This document shows positions 1 to 8,219 of a stretch of DNA of 64,000 nucleotides, piece by piece (the first letter of the stretch is position 1; every line of letters starts with the position of its first letter). The stretch covers positions 105,195-169,194 of the forward strand of contig CAZVUM010000002.1 of the NCBI GenBank assembly GCA_964629575.1, in the 5' to 3' direction. The notes beneath the pieces were generated by a model. That model saw nothing but the letters and a program-made list of their open reading frames with translations. It had not been told where the DNA came from and searched no databases. A program made the position numbers and the translations under genes. Source of the stretch: JAYPWI01 sp964629575 (lineage in GTDB: Bacteria; Actinomycetota; Acidimicrobiia; Acidimicrobiales; Poriferisodalaceae).

Positions 1-424
1 TGATCGACGGAACGTCCAGCACCCCGGCCACCATCTCGGGAACGGTCCCGGTGTAGCCGTCGGAGGACTCGACGCCGGCCAGAACCAGATCCGGCTCCAG
101 ACGACCGATCGCCGCGGCGAGCACCTTGGCGGTGCCGAGCGCGTCGGTCCCCGCCAGTGCGTCGTCGCTGACGAGCACGGCATCGTCGGCACCCATTGCG
201 AGGGCGGTCCGCAGACCACTCATCTCGTTGTTTGGGGCCATGGACACGAGCGACACCTGTCCTCCGCCCGCAGCTTCGACGAGTTGGAGAGCCATCTCCA
301 CGCCGTAGCTGTCGGACTCATCGAGGATCAGCTTGTCGTCGCGCTTCAACAGGTTGGTGGCAGGATCCAGCTCACCCGGCAATGCGGGATCGGGGATCTG
401 CTTGACGCAGACAACGACCTTCAT
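1..424 (-). CDS. etfB: Electron transfer flavoprotein beta subunit, C-terminus cut by window edge
   Basis: The reverse strand from 424 reads an open frame of about 141 residues that runs off the left edge. It begins MKVVVCVKQIPDPALPGEL and continues with EtfB-type segments such as LILDESDSYGVEMALQL and an LAGVESSDGYTG stretch. The beta subunit pairs with EtfA, holds AMP, and carries electrons from acyl-CoA dehydrogenases to the quinone pool. An acyl-CoA dehydrogenase at the far end of this window is a possible donor. EtfA is expected just beyond the left edge but cannot be seen. The start is the ATG at 422-424; a lipid kinase gene diverges from the 114-bp gap upstream. Confidence 0.93.
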   Translation of the reverse strand, partial: MKVVVCVKQIPDPALPGELDPATNLLKRDDKLILDESDSYGVEMALQLVEAAGGGQVSLVSMAPNNEMSGLRTALAMGADDAVLVSDDALAGTDALGTAKVLAAAIGRLEPDLVLAGVESSDGYTGTVPEMVAGVLDVPSI

Positions 425-538
425 GGGTCAGCAGTCTGCCGAACCGATAGCCGGTTCCCAAATCATTCGGGTGGAGAACCTCGAAATTTCCTCATGGGGT
501 GAATCGACAACCACCCTGGTGTCGAGGACACTCCTGTC

Positions 539-1456
539 GTGCGCCTGCTCCTGCTCGTCAACGGCTCCGCCTCGTCGGTGACGGCACGCACCCGGGTCAT
601 GATTCAGACCGCCCTCGCCCGCCGCCACGATGTCGAGATGGCCTTGACCAGCCGCCGCGGCCATGCGTCTCGCCTGGCGCGAGGTGCCGCGGCGACCGGA
701 ACCGACGTGGTCGTGGTGTTGGGAGGCGACGGCACGCTCAACGAAGCCGCCAACGGCCTCGTCGGCACTGATTGCGCCCTCGCGGCACTCCCGGGCGGGT
801 CGACCAACGTCTTCGCCCGCACGATCGGGACACCGGACGATCCCCTCGAGGCCGCCGACGCGGTCGCCGGCGCACTCGATCGGGGATCGATCATCGGAGC
901 GGGACTCGGCCAGGTGCGCGGCCGCTATTTCCTCTTTCACTGCGGCATGGGCTTCGACGCAGCCGTGGTGGAGCAGGTCGAGCGCCGCGGGGCGGTGAAG
1001 CGGTACGCCGGCCATCCGCTGTTCGTGTGGTCGGGGTTCACGACCTGGTCCCGCCACTACGACCGGTCATCGCCCCGCATGTCGATCAGTCACGCAGGCG
1101 GGGGTGTCGATGACAGCTACTTCACCATCGTTCTCAACACCGATCCATACACCTACCTGGGCAGCAGACCTCTGTCCCTCGCCCCCGAGGCCACCCTCGA
1201 CAGGGGCCTGTGCGTCGTTGCGGTGCGTACCATGTCGTTCGGGCCGATGATGAGCCTGCTCGGAGGGCTGCTGCGGGGCGCGGATCTGCGCGACGACCCG
1301 CGCATCCACGTCGCGACGGATCTGGAGTGCGTCGACGTCGTGGGTCACCGGCCGTTCCCGCATCAGCTCGACGGCGACCATCTCGGCGACGTCGACGAAC
1401 TGCGCTTCACCTGGGAGCCCGATGCGCTCCGCCTGGTGATGCCAAAATCCGCCTGA
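539..1456 (+). CDS. Diacylglycerol/sphingosine kinase-family lipid kinase (YegS/DagK type)
   Basis: This 305-residue protein has the DAGK catalytic signature: GGDGTLNEAANGL at about residues 62-74 and PGGSTN at 85-90, as in bacterial YegS/BmrU-like kinases that phosphorylate lipid alcohols with ATP. The length matches the family. The start is GTG at 539, giving MRLLLLVNGSAS, which is the usual first strand of the fold. It is transcribed away from etfB and its stop lies 5 bp from the converging glycerophosphodiesterase gene; both may act in membrane lipid turnover. The exact lipid substrate cannot be read from the sequence. Confidence 0.85.
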   Translation: MRLLLLVNGSASSVTARTRVMIQTALARRHDVEMALTSRRGHASRLARGAAATGTDVVVVLGGDGTLNEAANGLVGTDCALAALPGGSTNVFARTIGTPDDPLEAADAVAGALDRGSIIGAGLGQVRGRYFLFHCGMGFDAAVVEQVERRGAVKRYAGHPLFVWSGFTTWSRHYDRSSPRMSISHAGGGVDDSYFTIVLNTDPYTYLGSRPLSLAPEATLDRGLCVVAVRTMSFGPMMSLLGGLLRGADLRDDPRIHVATDLECVDVVGHRPFPHQLDGDHLGDVDELRFTWEPDALRLVMPKSA

Positions 1457-1461
1457 GGTGG

Positions 1462-2148
1462 TCAGCGGTTGTCCAGCCCGTCGAGAACACGCCGGGCGAC
1501 GTCTGGCACGTTGCTGATCACGCCATCGACACCCCATCGCGCGAGCTCGGCGATTCTTGAGGGATCGTCGACGGTCCAGACGTTGACGACGAGGCCGAGC
1601 TCGACGGTCTGAGCGACGAACACTTCGTCCACGAGCAGATCGTCGGGATGTACCCACCGATGGCCATGCCGGGACGCGGTCCGCAGCAGCGAGGTGGGAT
1701 CGCCCCGGTCGAAAAGGAAGGCGGTGGGGATGTCTGGCTCCCGATCACGAACGGCGTCGATCGTCGCGAGATCGAACGACGAGACGCTGAAGTCGCCCTC
1801 CGGTCGCCGAGCCAGCTCGCCAGACACCAGGGCCACCATCCGCATCTCCGCGTCGTAGCTGCGCGATCGCTGGTCGTTCTTGATCTCCACGTTCACGTGC
1901 ACCCCGGCACACGCATCGAGCGCGGTGGCGAGTAACGGAACGTGCGTGGGGAGTTCGGCCGCCGGACTGTCGGAGATGGCGCGCCCTGCCTCGGTGCGTT
2001 CGTCGTGATGGACGGCAAGGGCGCCATCGGCGGTGAGGCGAACATCGAGCTCGACCCCATCTGCCCCGAACTCCACCGCCCGCTCGAACGCGGCGAGGGT
2101 GTTCTCCCGTTCGGCCCGTGACGCTCCGCGGTGGGCGATGACCTTCAC
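1462..2148 (-). CDS. Glycerophosphodiester phosphodiesterase
   Basis: A 228-residue GDPD-family TIM barrel that hydrolyses glycerophosphodiesters to sn-glycerol 3-phosphate and an alcohol. The metal and catalytic residues are visible: HRG at residues 6-8, E33 and D35 in VELDV, and HHD at 47-49. The frame is open further upstream, but the GTG at 2148 places VKVIAHRGAS at the N-terminus, as is normal for this cytosolic family, and has AGAGG about 8 nt upstream. No signal peptide is seen. It diverges from whiB1. Confidence 0.87.
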   Translation of the reverse strand: MKVIAHRGASRAERENTLAAFERAVEFGADGVELDVRLTADGALAVHHDERTEAGRAISDSPAAELPTHVPLLATALDACAGVHVNVEIKNDQRSRSYDAEMRMVALVSGELARRPEGDFSVSSFDLATIDAVRDREPDIPTAFLFDRGDPTSLLRTASRHGHRWVHPDDLLVDEVFVAQTVELGLVVNVWTVDDPSRIAELARWGVDGVISNVPDVARRVLDGLDNR

Positions 2149-2461
2149 TTCGAGGCCTCTCGGCTCCCCCAGGGCCACCGACGCGCGTACCCACCGACAC
2201 CGCAGCGCTGCGACCAGCCCAAACATGCGTTCGATGCCATCTCAAACTTTTCTTGTCGAAGGGTCACACCCAAGCTACTCTCAGTGGCCGCTGCGGCTTG
2301 CAGTCCCCTGACGTGCAACGGAAATCTGGCGGCAATTACACCAGAGGGGCCCTCGGGCTCCACCGGAGCACAGGATTGCAGAAGGCGTCCACCCGCCCCT
2401 GCGCAGCATGACCGGCACCGCTTGTGAATCGCTTCACGAGCGAGCACCTGGAGGGATTTCG
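2149..2461. promoter_or_regulatory. Divergent regulatory region between the GDPD gene and whiB1
   Basis: This 313-bp stretch has no gene I can support. Toward whiB1 it holds a weak promoter candidate, TTGTCG at 2253-2258 and TACTCT at 2276-2281 with 17-bp spacing, and further down a CRP-like palindrome listed separately. A GGAGGG Shine-Dalgarno sequence at about 2450-2456 precedes the TTG start. The promoter assignment is weak; the palindrome is the firm observation. Confidence 0.5.
2419..2442. promoter_or_regulatory. CRP-like palindrome upstream of whiB1
   Basis: Two 10-bp arms with one mismatch (CGCTTGTGAA and TTCACGAGCG) surround a 4-bp centre. The core reads TGTGA-N6-TCACG, close to the CRP/FNR-family consensus. 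It ends 19 bp before the TTG start of whiB1. Mycobacterium tuberculosis whiB1 is known to be controlled by the cAMP receptor protein through sites in its promoter, so a conserved role is plausible; that is inference. Confidence 0.6.
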
Positions 2462-2746
2462 TTGAGCGCAAGAGGAACCTTGCTCCTCGAGAGCGGAGTG
2501 TGGCGAAGCACGGCGAGCTGCCGGGACACCGATCCCGCGCTGTTCTTTCCCGTGGGAACCACCGGAGCAGCACTCGATCAAATCGCAGCGGCCAAGGCGG
2601 TCTGCACCGACTGCCAGGTCAAGGACCTGTGCCTCGAGTTCGCGCTGAAGACGAACCAGGATTCTGGCGTCTGGGGCGCAACCTCGGAGGAAGAGCGCCG
2701 GCAGATCCGCCGCGAGCGCAACGCCGCCCGACGCCGCGCCAGCTGA
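2462..2746 (+). CDS. whiB1: WhiB-family iron-sulfur regulator, WhiB1-like
   Basis: A 94-residue WhiB protein. Four cysteines (C20, C48, C51, C57) in the pattern SCRD, VCTDC and LC hold a 4Fe-4S cluster, followed by GVWGAT at 69-74 (usually GVWGG) and a basic DNA-binding tail rich in Arg. WhiB proteins sense NO or redox state and act on the main sigma factor. The start chosen is TTG at 2462 because GGAGGG lies just upstream and the length fits; an ATG at 2408 in frame would place the CRP-like site inside the gene. The neighbour pdtaS, 9 bp away and convergent, reproduces the M. tuberculosis order whiB1-pdtaS, which supports the WhiB1 assignment. Confidence 0.88.
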   Translation: MSARGTLLLESGVWRSTASCRDTDPALFFPVGTTGAALDQIAAAKAVCTDCQVKDLCLEFALKTNQDSGVWGATSEEERRQIRRERNAARRRAS

Positions 2747-2755
2747 GCCGATCCC

Positions 2756-4240
2756 CTACCGGGCTGCCCGGGCGATCGGAACCGTCACGATCGCCTCGGA
2801 CCCCGGGCCGTCGTCGCGCCCGCGCATCTCGAATGAGCCCTGGAGCTCGGAGTCGGCGAGGGCTCGAATGATCGAGGTTCCGAGCCCTCTCTGCTGATCG
2901 AGGTCGAAGTCGTCCGCCAGGCCGACGCCGTCGTCGCGCACGGCCATCGTGAGCGAGAACGGATCTTCGCGCTCGATCGAGACACGAATCGATCCGATCG
3001 TCGAGCCGTTGGACGACGAGCGCCCAGGGAACGCGTGATCCACCGCGTTCTGCAGCAACTCGTTGAGCACGACGGCGAGCGGCGTCACCACCTCGGCGGG
3101 GACCTCACCTGCGTCCCCATCCACCGTGAAGGCGATGCGCCGCTCGGCCGACGTATAGCCGTCCTGGATGGTGGCCACGAGACGACTGGCGACCTCCCGC
3201 AGGCTCACATCGTCGGCGGACTCGTTCGCCAGCGTCTCGTGGACGAACGCGATCGCGCCGATCCGTCGCACCGACTCCTCGATCGCTTGCTTGGCCTCGT
3301 CGGAGGCGAGGCGGCGGCCCTGGAGGCGCAGCAGCGAGGAGATGGTCTGCAGGTTGTTCTTCACCCGGTGGTGAATCTCGCGGATCGTGGCGTCTTTCGA
3401 CAGCAGCAGCCGATCTCGTCGGCGCAGCTCCGACACATCGCGCACCAGCACGACCAATCCGTCGGAGGCGCCGCGTTCGAACAGCGGAAGCACCATCATC
3501 TGCACCGTCACATCGCCCCGCTCCAGCTCGGACGACGCGGGAGCGAACGTGGTGAGGGCCTGACCGACCGGGGCCTGATCGAGGCCGACCTCGCCGAGCC
3601 GTCGATCGACGACGTTTCCCACCACGCCGACGCGATGCAGCGTGCTCAACGCATTGGGGGACGCGTACCGGACCCGGCCCTCGGTGTCGAGAAGAAGCAT
3701 GCCGTCACCGACCCGGGGGACCTCATCATGGTCCACCTCCTCGCCCCTGTAGGGAAAGCGGCCTGCCGAGATCATGCGGGCGAATCGATGGAACGTCGCG
3801 AGGTATCGTCTCTCGAGCTCACCGGGGTCGCGGCGAATCGCGAAGTCGGGGCTGACCTCGCGGCTGAGCACCCCGATCACCGTCTCGTCGTGAAGGACGG
3901 GGATGGACAGGACCCTCGCCCGCCGGCCGGTCTGGCGGAGCCGCACCTCACCCTCGACGATCTCACCGAGCGCGTACGCCCGAGCGACGAGCGGCCGATC
4001 GACGTCGTCGGCGATCACGCCGACATGATCGTCGTGGTAGAGCGTCTGGCCCGTCGTTGGTCGGATCTGGCTCACGATCGTGAAGTGGCGACCGCTGTCA
4101 TCGGCCGGAGCGAAGAGCAGAAGATCGGCGAAGGACAGATCGGCGAGCAGACCCCACCACGACACCAGGCGCTGGAGGTGCAGCAGCTGCCTGGTCGATA
4201 GGCCGGTGCCGAGGCGGGTCAGCTCGGCGAGGGTGGCCAT
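2756..4240 (-). CDS. pdtaS: Sensor histidine kinase PdtaS-like (GAF-PAS-HisKA_2)
   Basis: A 494-residue soluble kinase without membrane segments. The N-terminal half begins with a GAF-like region containing LLADLSFADLLLF, then a PAS region near 180-270 with YASPNALS. The HWE/HisKA_2 phosphoacceptor box REIHHRVKNNLQ lies at about 287-298, the N box NELLQNAVDHAF at 393-404, and the G boxes DDGVGL and GLGTS at about 436 and 452. Order and motifs match mycobacterial PdtaS, which phosphorylates the RNA-binding antiterminator PdtaR. No PdtaR gene is in this window. The synteny with whiB1 supports the name. Confidence 0.9.
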   Translation of the reverse strand: MATLAELTRLGTGLSTRQLLHLQRLVSWWGLLADLSFADLLLFAPADDSGRHFTIVSQIRPTTGQTLYHDDHVGVIADDVDRPLVARAYALGEIVEGEVRLRQTGRRARVLSIPVLHDETVIGVLSREVSPDFAIRRDPGELERRYLATFHRFARMISAGRFPYRGEEVDHDEVPRVGDGMLLLDTEGRVRYASPNALSTLHRVGVVGNVVDRRLGEVGLDQAPVGQALTTFAPASSELERGDVTVQMMVLPLFERGASDGLVVLVRDVSELRRRDRLLLSKDATIREIHHRVKNNLQTISSLLRLQGRRLASDEAKQAIEESVRRIGAIAFVHETLANESADDVSLREVASRLVATIQDGYTSAERRIAFTVDGDAGEVPAEVVTPLAVVLNELLQNAVDHAFPGRSSSNGSTIGSIRVSIEREDPFSLTMAVRDDGVGLADDFDLDQQRGLGTSIIRALADSELQGSFEMRGRDDGPGSEAIVTVPIARAAR

Positions 4241-4282
4241 GGAATCGAACGTATCGGGGCCGTCACTCGGTGACCAACCACC

Positions 4283-5368
4283 TCAGGCCACGATCTCGTC
4301 GCCGATGGAGGCGAGATGGGCCCGATGGAGATCGCCGGGACCCCTGTCGCCCACGATCACGAGCGGTGGGCCATCACGGAGCGGCGCGATCGCCCGCTCG
4401 TCGTACTGGGCGGCCACGGCGCTGCGCTGCCATGCCTCCGTGGCCCGGCGGGCAAGGCCTTCGAACGCTGCCGGCCCGTGGCCCTCGTCGCCTGCCAGCA
4501 CAGCGGTCAGGTCGCGCTCGATCGCTGTCTGCTTCGGAGGGTCACCGGGCGGCTGCTGCCGGACGCGATTGACGATTGTCGCCTCCCAGGCGACACCTCT
4601 CGTCGCCAGCTCGTCGCCCAACGACATGCACTGCTCGATGGCGGCAGGTTCGGTGGATGTGACCACCACCACCGCCGCTGCGTCGCCCTCGCGAAAGAGG
4701 AGGTCGACCGATTTTGCCCGCGCCACGATCGGGTCCGCGAGCGGCCTCACACTGCCGAAGAACTCGGCCAGCGAGGTGACGAATCCCCGCCCGAGAACGA
4801 GGTTGGCAGCAGCGACGAGCGGTCGCGTCCCGACGCTGATCACGGGGTTGGCTGCGGTACCGGTGAACCACCCCAGGGCGCGGTTCTCGAAGAACGACGC
4901 GAGGCGCTCGGGCGCCATCAGGAACTCGATGGCGCGCTTCGACGGAGGGGTGTCGACGATGACGAGATCGTGCCCGGCTGCGATGAGCTGGTGCAGCGTC
5001 TCGATCGCGATGAAGTCGTGGGCGTGGACGAAGTTCCTCGTGACCGCCCTGTACATCGCATTGTCGATGAGAGACGTGGCCGATCCGAGCTCCCGGGTCA
5101 CCAGCTGGTCCCAGGCGGAGGCCGGGTCGAGAACCGTCACGTCCAGGCTCCCCTCCCCCACATCGATGGTGGCGTGGTTCTGGTCGGCACCGAGACCGAG
5201 GGCCGAGGCCAGCGATCTCGATGGATCCACCGTGAGAATCGCGATCCGCCCGCCGGCGCGCCCGGCAGCCAGCGCGAGCGAGGCCGCCACGGTCGTCTTC
5301 CCGACGCCCCCCGCTCCGAGAACGAGTACGACACGGCGCTGATCCAGCAGATCTGCGACGGGGCTCAC
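4283..5368 (-). CDS. Get3/ArsA-family ATPase, second of a coupled pair
   Basis: A 361-residue P-loop ATPase with GAGGVGKTTVAASLALA near residues 17-33, LTVDPSRSLASALG (switch-like DPS) and LVIVDTPPSKRAIEF, typical of ArsA/Get3 anion-transporting-ATPase proteins. The GTG start at 5368 overlaps the stop of the preceding ATPase by 4 nt (GTGA), so the two are translationally coupled and probably form a heterodimer. Similar adjacent pairs occur in actinobacteria, for example Rv3679-Rv3680 of M. tuberculosis. The cargo is unknown; no arsenic resistance genes are near. Confidence 0.82.
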   Translation of the reverse strand: MSPVADLLDQRRVVLVLGAGGVGKTTVAASLALAAGRAGGRIAILTVDPSRSLASALGLGADQNHATIDVGEGSLDVTVLDPASAWDQLVTRELGSATSLIDNAMYRAVTRNFVHAHDFIAIETLHQLIAAGHDLVIVDTPPSKRAIEFLMAPERLASFFENRALGWFTGTAANPVISVGTRPLVAAANLVLGRGFVTSLAEFFGSVRPLADPIVARAKSVDLLFREGDAAAVVVVTSTEPAAIEQCMSLGDELATRGVAWEATIVNRVRQQPPGDPPKQTAIERDLTAVLAGDEGHGPAAFEGLARRATEAWQRSAVAAQYDERAIAPLRDGPPLVIVGDRGPGDLHRAHLASIGDEIVA

Positions 5369-6300
5369 CACTCCGCCCCGAGGACGTCCGCGAGCGATGC
5401 GACAACGTCTGCCTCGGCGACGACGGGCACCGACCAGAAGGGCGCCGGTCGGGCACACCCGGCGACGACCTCGATCCAGCGGCGCGCCGCATCGTCGCTG
5501 TCTCGCTCGCGTGCAAGCGCCTGCAACGCGGAATGCGAAGCCCCGGGGAGCTCGAGATCTCGGGCCTCGATTGCAGACAAGAGCGCCCGGTCCGAAGCGA
5601 GCGGCACCCCCAGCGGAACCCGATTGATCACCGCACCACAGAGGCCGGCGCTACCGAGCTCGCTGACATCGGCGATCAGACGACAGCACTCCTCAGCGGG
5701 AGCCTCCTCGGGGAGTGCGACGGCCAGAACTCCGCAGCGCGTGTGGTCGGCGAGCAACTCCGACATCCAACCGGTCTGGCCCGCGAGCAGACCACCAGAC
5801 GCGAGGGTGCCCACCGAACGCGGCGCATCGAGGTAGGCGATCACGTGGCCCGTCGCGGGCCCATCCATCACGACGAGGTCGTATTCGTCGGTTCGAACCG
5901 CCCACAGGAGACGGCCGAGCGCCAGAACCTCGCGCACCCCAGGTGCAGCGCCTCCCATGAGATCGAGCGCGCGACCCAGCGGCCGGATCCGTCCGAGCGC
6001 CGCCATGGGCGTGAACGTTCGCAGGTAGTGGTGGAGGGCTGCGGCGGTGTCCATCCGCATCACGTGTAGCCCCTGGGTCGCCTCGGTCGGCTCGTACCCC
6101 ACGTCCCCGATGCCGAGAGCCTGCGCGGTGGCACCGCTGCCATCCAGATCACACAGCAAGACTCGACGGGCCCTGGACGCGGCAGCCACCGCGAGCGCGG
6201 CCGCGATCGTGGTCTTCCCCACTCCGCCCTTTCCGGTGACCGCGACGAAGCGCAGATCGAGCGGAGAACTCCCCGCCCGCGGCGTAGGGGTGTGGCTCAG
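5365..6300 (-). CDS. Get3/ArsA-family ATPase, first of a coupled pair, apparent CTG start
   Basis: The frame contains the deviant Walker A VTGKGGVGKTTIAAALAVA and LVVMDGPATGHVIAYLDAP, as in Rv3679-like ATPases. The full Walker A lies upstream of any in-frame ATG, GTG or TTG: the only GTG is inside the Walker A itself, and back to the in-frame upstream stop only CTG codons are usable. I place the start at the CTG at 6298-6300, which overlaps the DUF3107 stop as CTGA and would give a 311-residue protein beginning MSHTPTPRAG. Function is inferred from the family; the rare start is the odd feature. Confidence 0.78.
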   Translation of the reverse strand: MSHTPTPRAGSSPLDLRFVAVTGKGGVGKTTIAAALAVAAASRARRVLLCDLDGSGATAQALGIGDVGYEPTEATQGLHVMRMDTAAALHHYLRTFTPMAALGRIRPLGRALDLMGGAAPGVREVLALGRLLWAVRTDEYDLVVMDGPATGHVIAYLDAPRSVGTLASGGLLAGQTGWMSELLADHTRCGVLAVALPEEAPAEECCRLIADVSELGSAGLCGAVINRVPLGVPLASDRALLSAIEARDLELPGASHSALQALARERDSDDAARRWIEVVAGCARPAPFWSVPVVAEADVVASLADVLGAEW

Positions 6301-6524
6301 CTCCCGAACCCGATGGTTCGTCCACTGGACGAACCGAGCTCGACGTAGGCGAGGTTGGTCACCGCGACACCGGTCTTGCGTCCGTCACGATCGGTGACCC
6401 AGAGCACGTTGGTCTCACCGGCAAGCGCGGCCTCGACATGGGCCGTCACGTCTGCGGCGGTGTCGTCGTCGACCTCGAGGCTCAGCTCGCGCGCCACGTT
6501 CTTCATGCCGATCCGAATGTCCAC
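6297..6524 (-). CDS. DUF3107 family protein
   Basis: A 75-residue acidic protein, MDIRIGMKNVARELSLEV to VELGSSSGRTIGFGS. It matches the small actinobacterial DUF3107 family (for example Rv3208A/TB9.4 of M. tuberculosis) in length and in its VELG...R.IGFG ending. Function is unknown. It heads a run of three genes, each overlapping the next by 4 nt, so it is probably co-translated with the two ATPases downstream. Confidence 0.8.
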   Translation of the reverse strand: MDIRIGMKNVARELSLEVDDDTAADVTAHVEAALAGETNVLWVTDRDGRKTGVAVTNLAYVELGSSSGRTIGFGS

Positions 6525-6585
6525 GTCGTCGTCCTGTGTCGAGGGAGGTCCGCTGCCAGAAACTTGGCGGGGGCCATGGTACCGG

Positions 6586-8187
6586 TCAGGAGCTACAGGA
6601 CAGCTGCGAGCAGCCCACCCTGGTCCGCGCCCAATCGGGACGCTTGGCCGCGTGCGGTTCGAACTCCGGCTGTTCGTCGTAAGGCCGACGCATCACGTCC
6701 AGGAGCTCCCCGATGAGCGACGTATCGCCGTCGCTCGCCGCGTCGATCGCCAGCTGGGCCAGATAGTTGCGCAGGACGAACTTGGGGTTGACCGAGTTCA
6801 TCGCGGCACGGCGCTCGCCGTCGTGGAGATGTAGCTCGCGCACTCGCCGCGAGTAGGCGCCGACGAAGGTCTGGATGCGGTCCCGGGACTCCACCGTGAT
6901 CGAGCCGGGGGAATAGTGGGCTTCACCGAGCACCTGCGCCCTGGCCGCGTCGTCGACGTCTTCGGACGTGGGCACCTCCGCCAGGCGCCGCCAGAAGATC
7001 GTCATGTCGGTCTCGGTGAGCTGCAGCACCTCGAGCGCTTCGGCGGCGAGCTCGCGATCGACGTCGTCGGCGAGGGCCGGGAGGCCCAGCTTGGCCGCCA
7101 TCATGTCCGCCCACCGCGCTTCGAACTCCGGCACGAAGCGGTCGATCGCCTCCTGGAGCGGTTCGACTGCGCCGACGAGCGGAAAGAGGGCGTTGGCCAG
7201 CTGGACCAGGTTCCAGTGGGCGATCTGTGGCTGGAGGCCGAAGCGATACCGCTTGGTCCCCGCGTCTGTGGTGTTGGGTGTCCAGTTGGGGTCGTAGTCG
7301 TCGAGCCAGCCGTAGGGCCCGTAGTCGATCGTCAGACCGAGGATCGACATGTTGTCGGTGTTCATGACGCCATGGACGAAGCCCACGCGCAGCCATTCGG
7401 CCACCATCGCTGCGGTTCGGCGGGCGACCTCTGCGAGCAGATCGGCGTAGATCTGCCCGCCATCTCCAGGCACACCGAGCTCGGGGTATTCGGTGGAGAT
7501 CACGAAGTCGGCGAGCTGGCGCAACGTCTCGTGGTCGTCGCGCGCGGCGAAGATCTCGAAGTTGCCGAACCTCACGAAGCTCGGCGCGACACGACACACG
7601 ACCGCACCGGGCTCGGGCGCCGGGTTGCCGTCGTAGAGCATGTCGCGGACGACGTCTTCGCCTGTCGTGACGAGGCTGAGGGCCCGCGTGGTCGGGACGC
7701 CCAGGTGGTGCATGGCCTCGCTGCAGAGAAACTCGCGCACCGAGGACCGAAGCACAGCCAGGCCGTCGGCGGTGCGGGAGTACGGCGTGGGCCCTGCGCC
7801 TTTGAGCTGCAACATCTGCCGCCGACCCGTGACGTCGACCGCCTCGCCGAGGGCGATGGCCCGCCCGTCGCCGAGCTGGCCCGCCCAGTTGCCGAACTGG
7901 TGGCCGCCATAACACATGGCGTGTGCGTCCATCCCTGCGAGGAGCGCGTTGCCACCGAACACCGCGGCGAATCGCGGATCCTCGGCGACCTCTGCTGCCA
8001 GCCCGAGTTGTTCGAACATCTCGGCTGAGTGCGCGATGAGCGTCGGCCCGGCCACCGGGGTCGGCTCGACCCGGCTGTAGCAGGCCCCGACGACCTGGCG
8101 TCTGTGGTTGTCCGACACAGGGTCGTGCGGAAGCGACTGGGTGAAGCGGTTGTCGAAGCGAAGATCGTCGAGCGTGTCTGGCGTCAT
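6586..8187 (-). CDS. selO: Protein adenylyltransferase SelO (YdiU family)
   Basis: A 533-residue pseudokinase-fold enzyme that transfers AMP from ATP to Ser, Thr or Tyr of target proteins. Family motifs are clear: YGGHQFGNWAGQLGDGRA near residues 93-110, QLKGAGPTPYSRTADG, FGNFEIFAARDD and VHGVMNTDNMSI with the catalytic Asp region. The C-terminus ends GCSQLSCSS, so bacterial Cys residues stand where the metazoan enzyme has selenocysteine. The length is normal. It stands alone, downstream of mrp on the same strand. Confidence 0.93.
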   Translation of the reverse strand: MTPDTLDDLRFDNRFTQSLPHDPVSDNHRRQVVGACYSRVEPTPVAGPTLIAHSAEMFEQLGLAAEVAEDPRFAAVFGGNALLAGMDAHAMCYGGHQFGNWAGQLGDGRAIALGEAVDVTGRRQMLQLKGAGPTPYSRTADGLAVLRSSVREFLCSEAMHHLGVPTTRALSLVTTGEDVVRDMLYDGNPAPEPGAVVCRVAPSFVRFGNFEIFAARDDHETLRQLADFVISTEYPELGVPGDGGQIYADLLAEVARRTAAMVAEWLRVGFVHGVMNTDNMSILGLTIDYGPYGWLDDYDPNWTPNTTDAGTKRYRFGLQPQIAHWNLVQLANALFPLVGAVEPLQEAIDRFVPEFEARWADMMAAKLGLPALADDVDRELAAEALEVLQLTETDMTIFWRRLAEVPTSEDVDDAARAQVLGEAHYSPGSITVESRDRIQTFVGAYSRRVRELHLHDGERRAAMNSVNPKFVLRNYLAQLAIDAASDGDTSLIGELLDVMRRPYDEQPEFEPHAAKRPDWARTRVGCSQLSCSS

Positions 8188-8219
8188 GACCGGTTCACCC
8201 TCTCACAGAAGCGTCAGGC

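Noticed and set aside
3035..4201. 388-codon frame opposite pdtaS
   Set aside because: Antisense shadow of a clear kinase gene; no motifs and no start context.
6916..8028. 370-codon frame opposite selO
   Set aside because: Antisense shadow with low-complexity composition.
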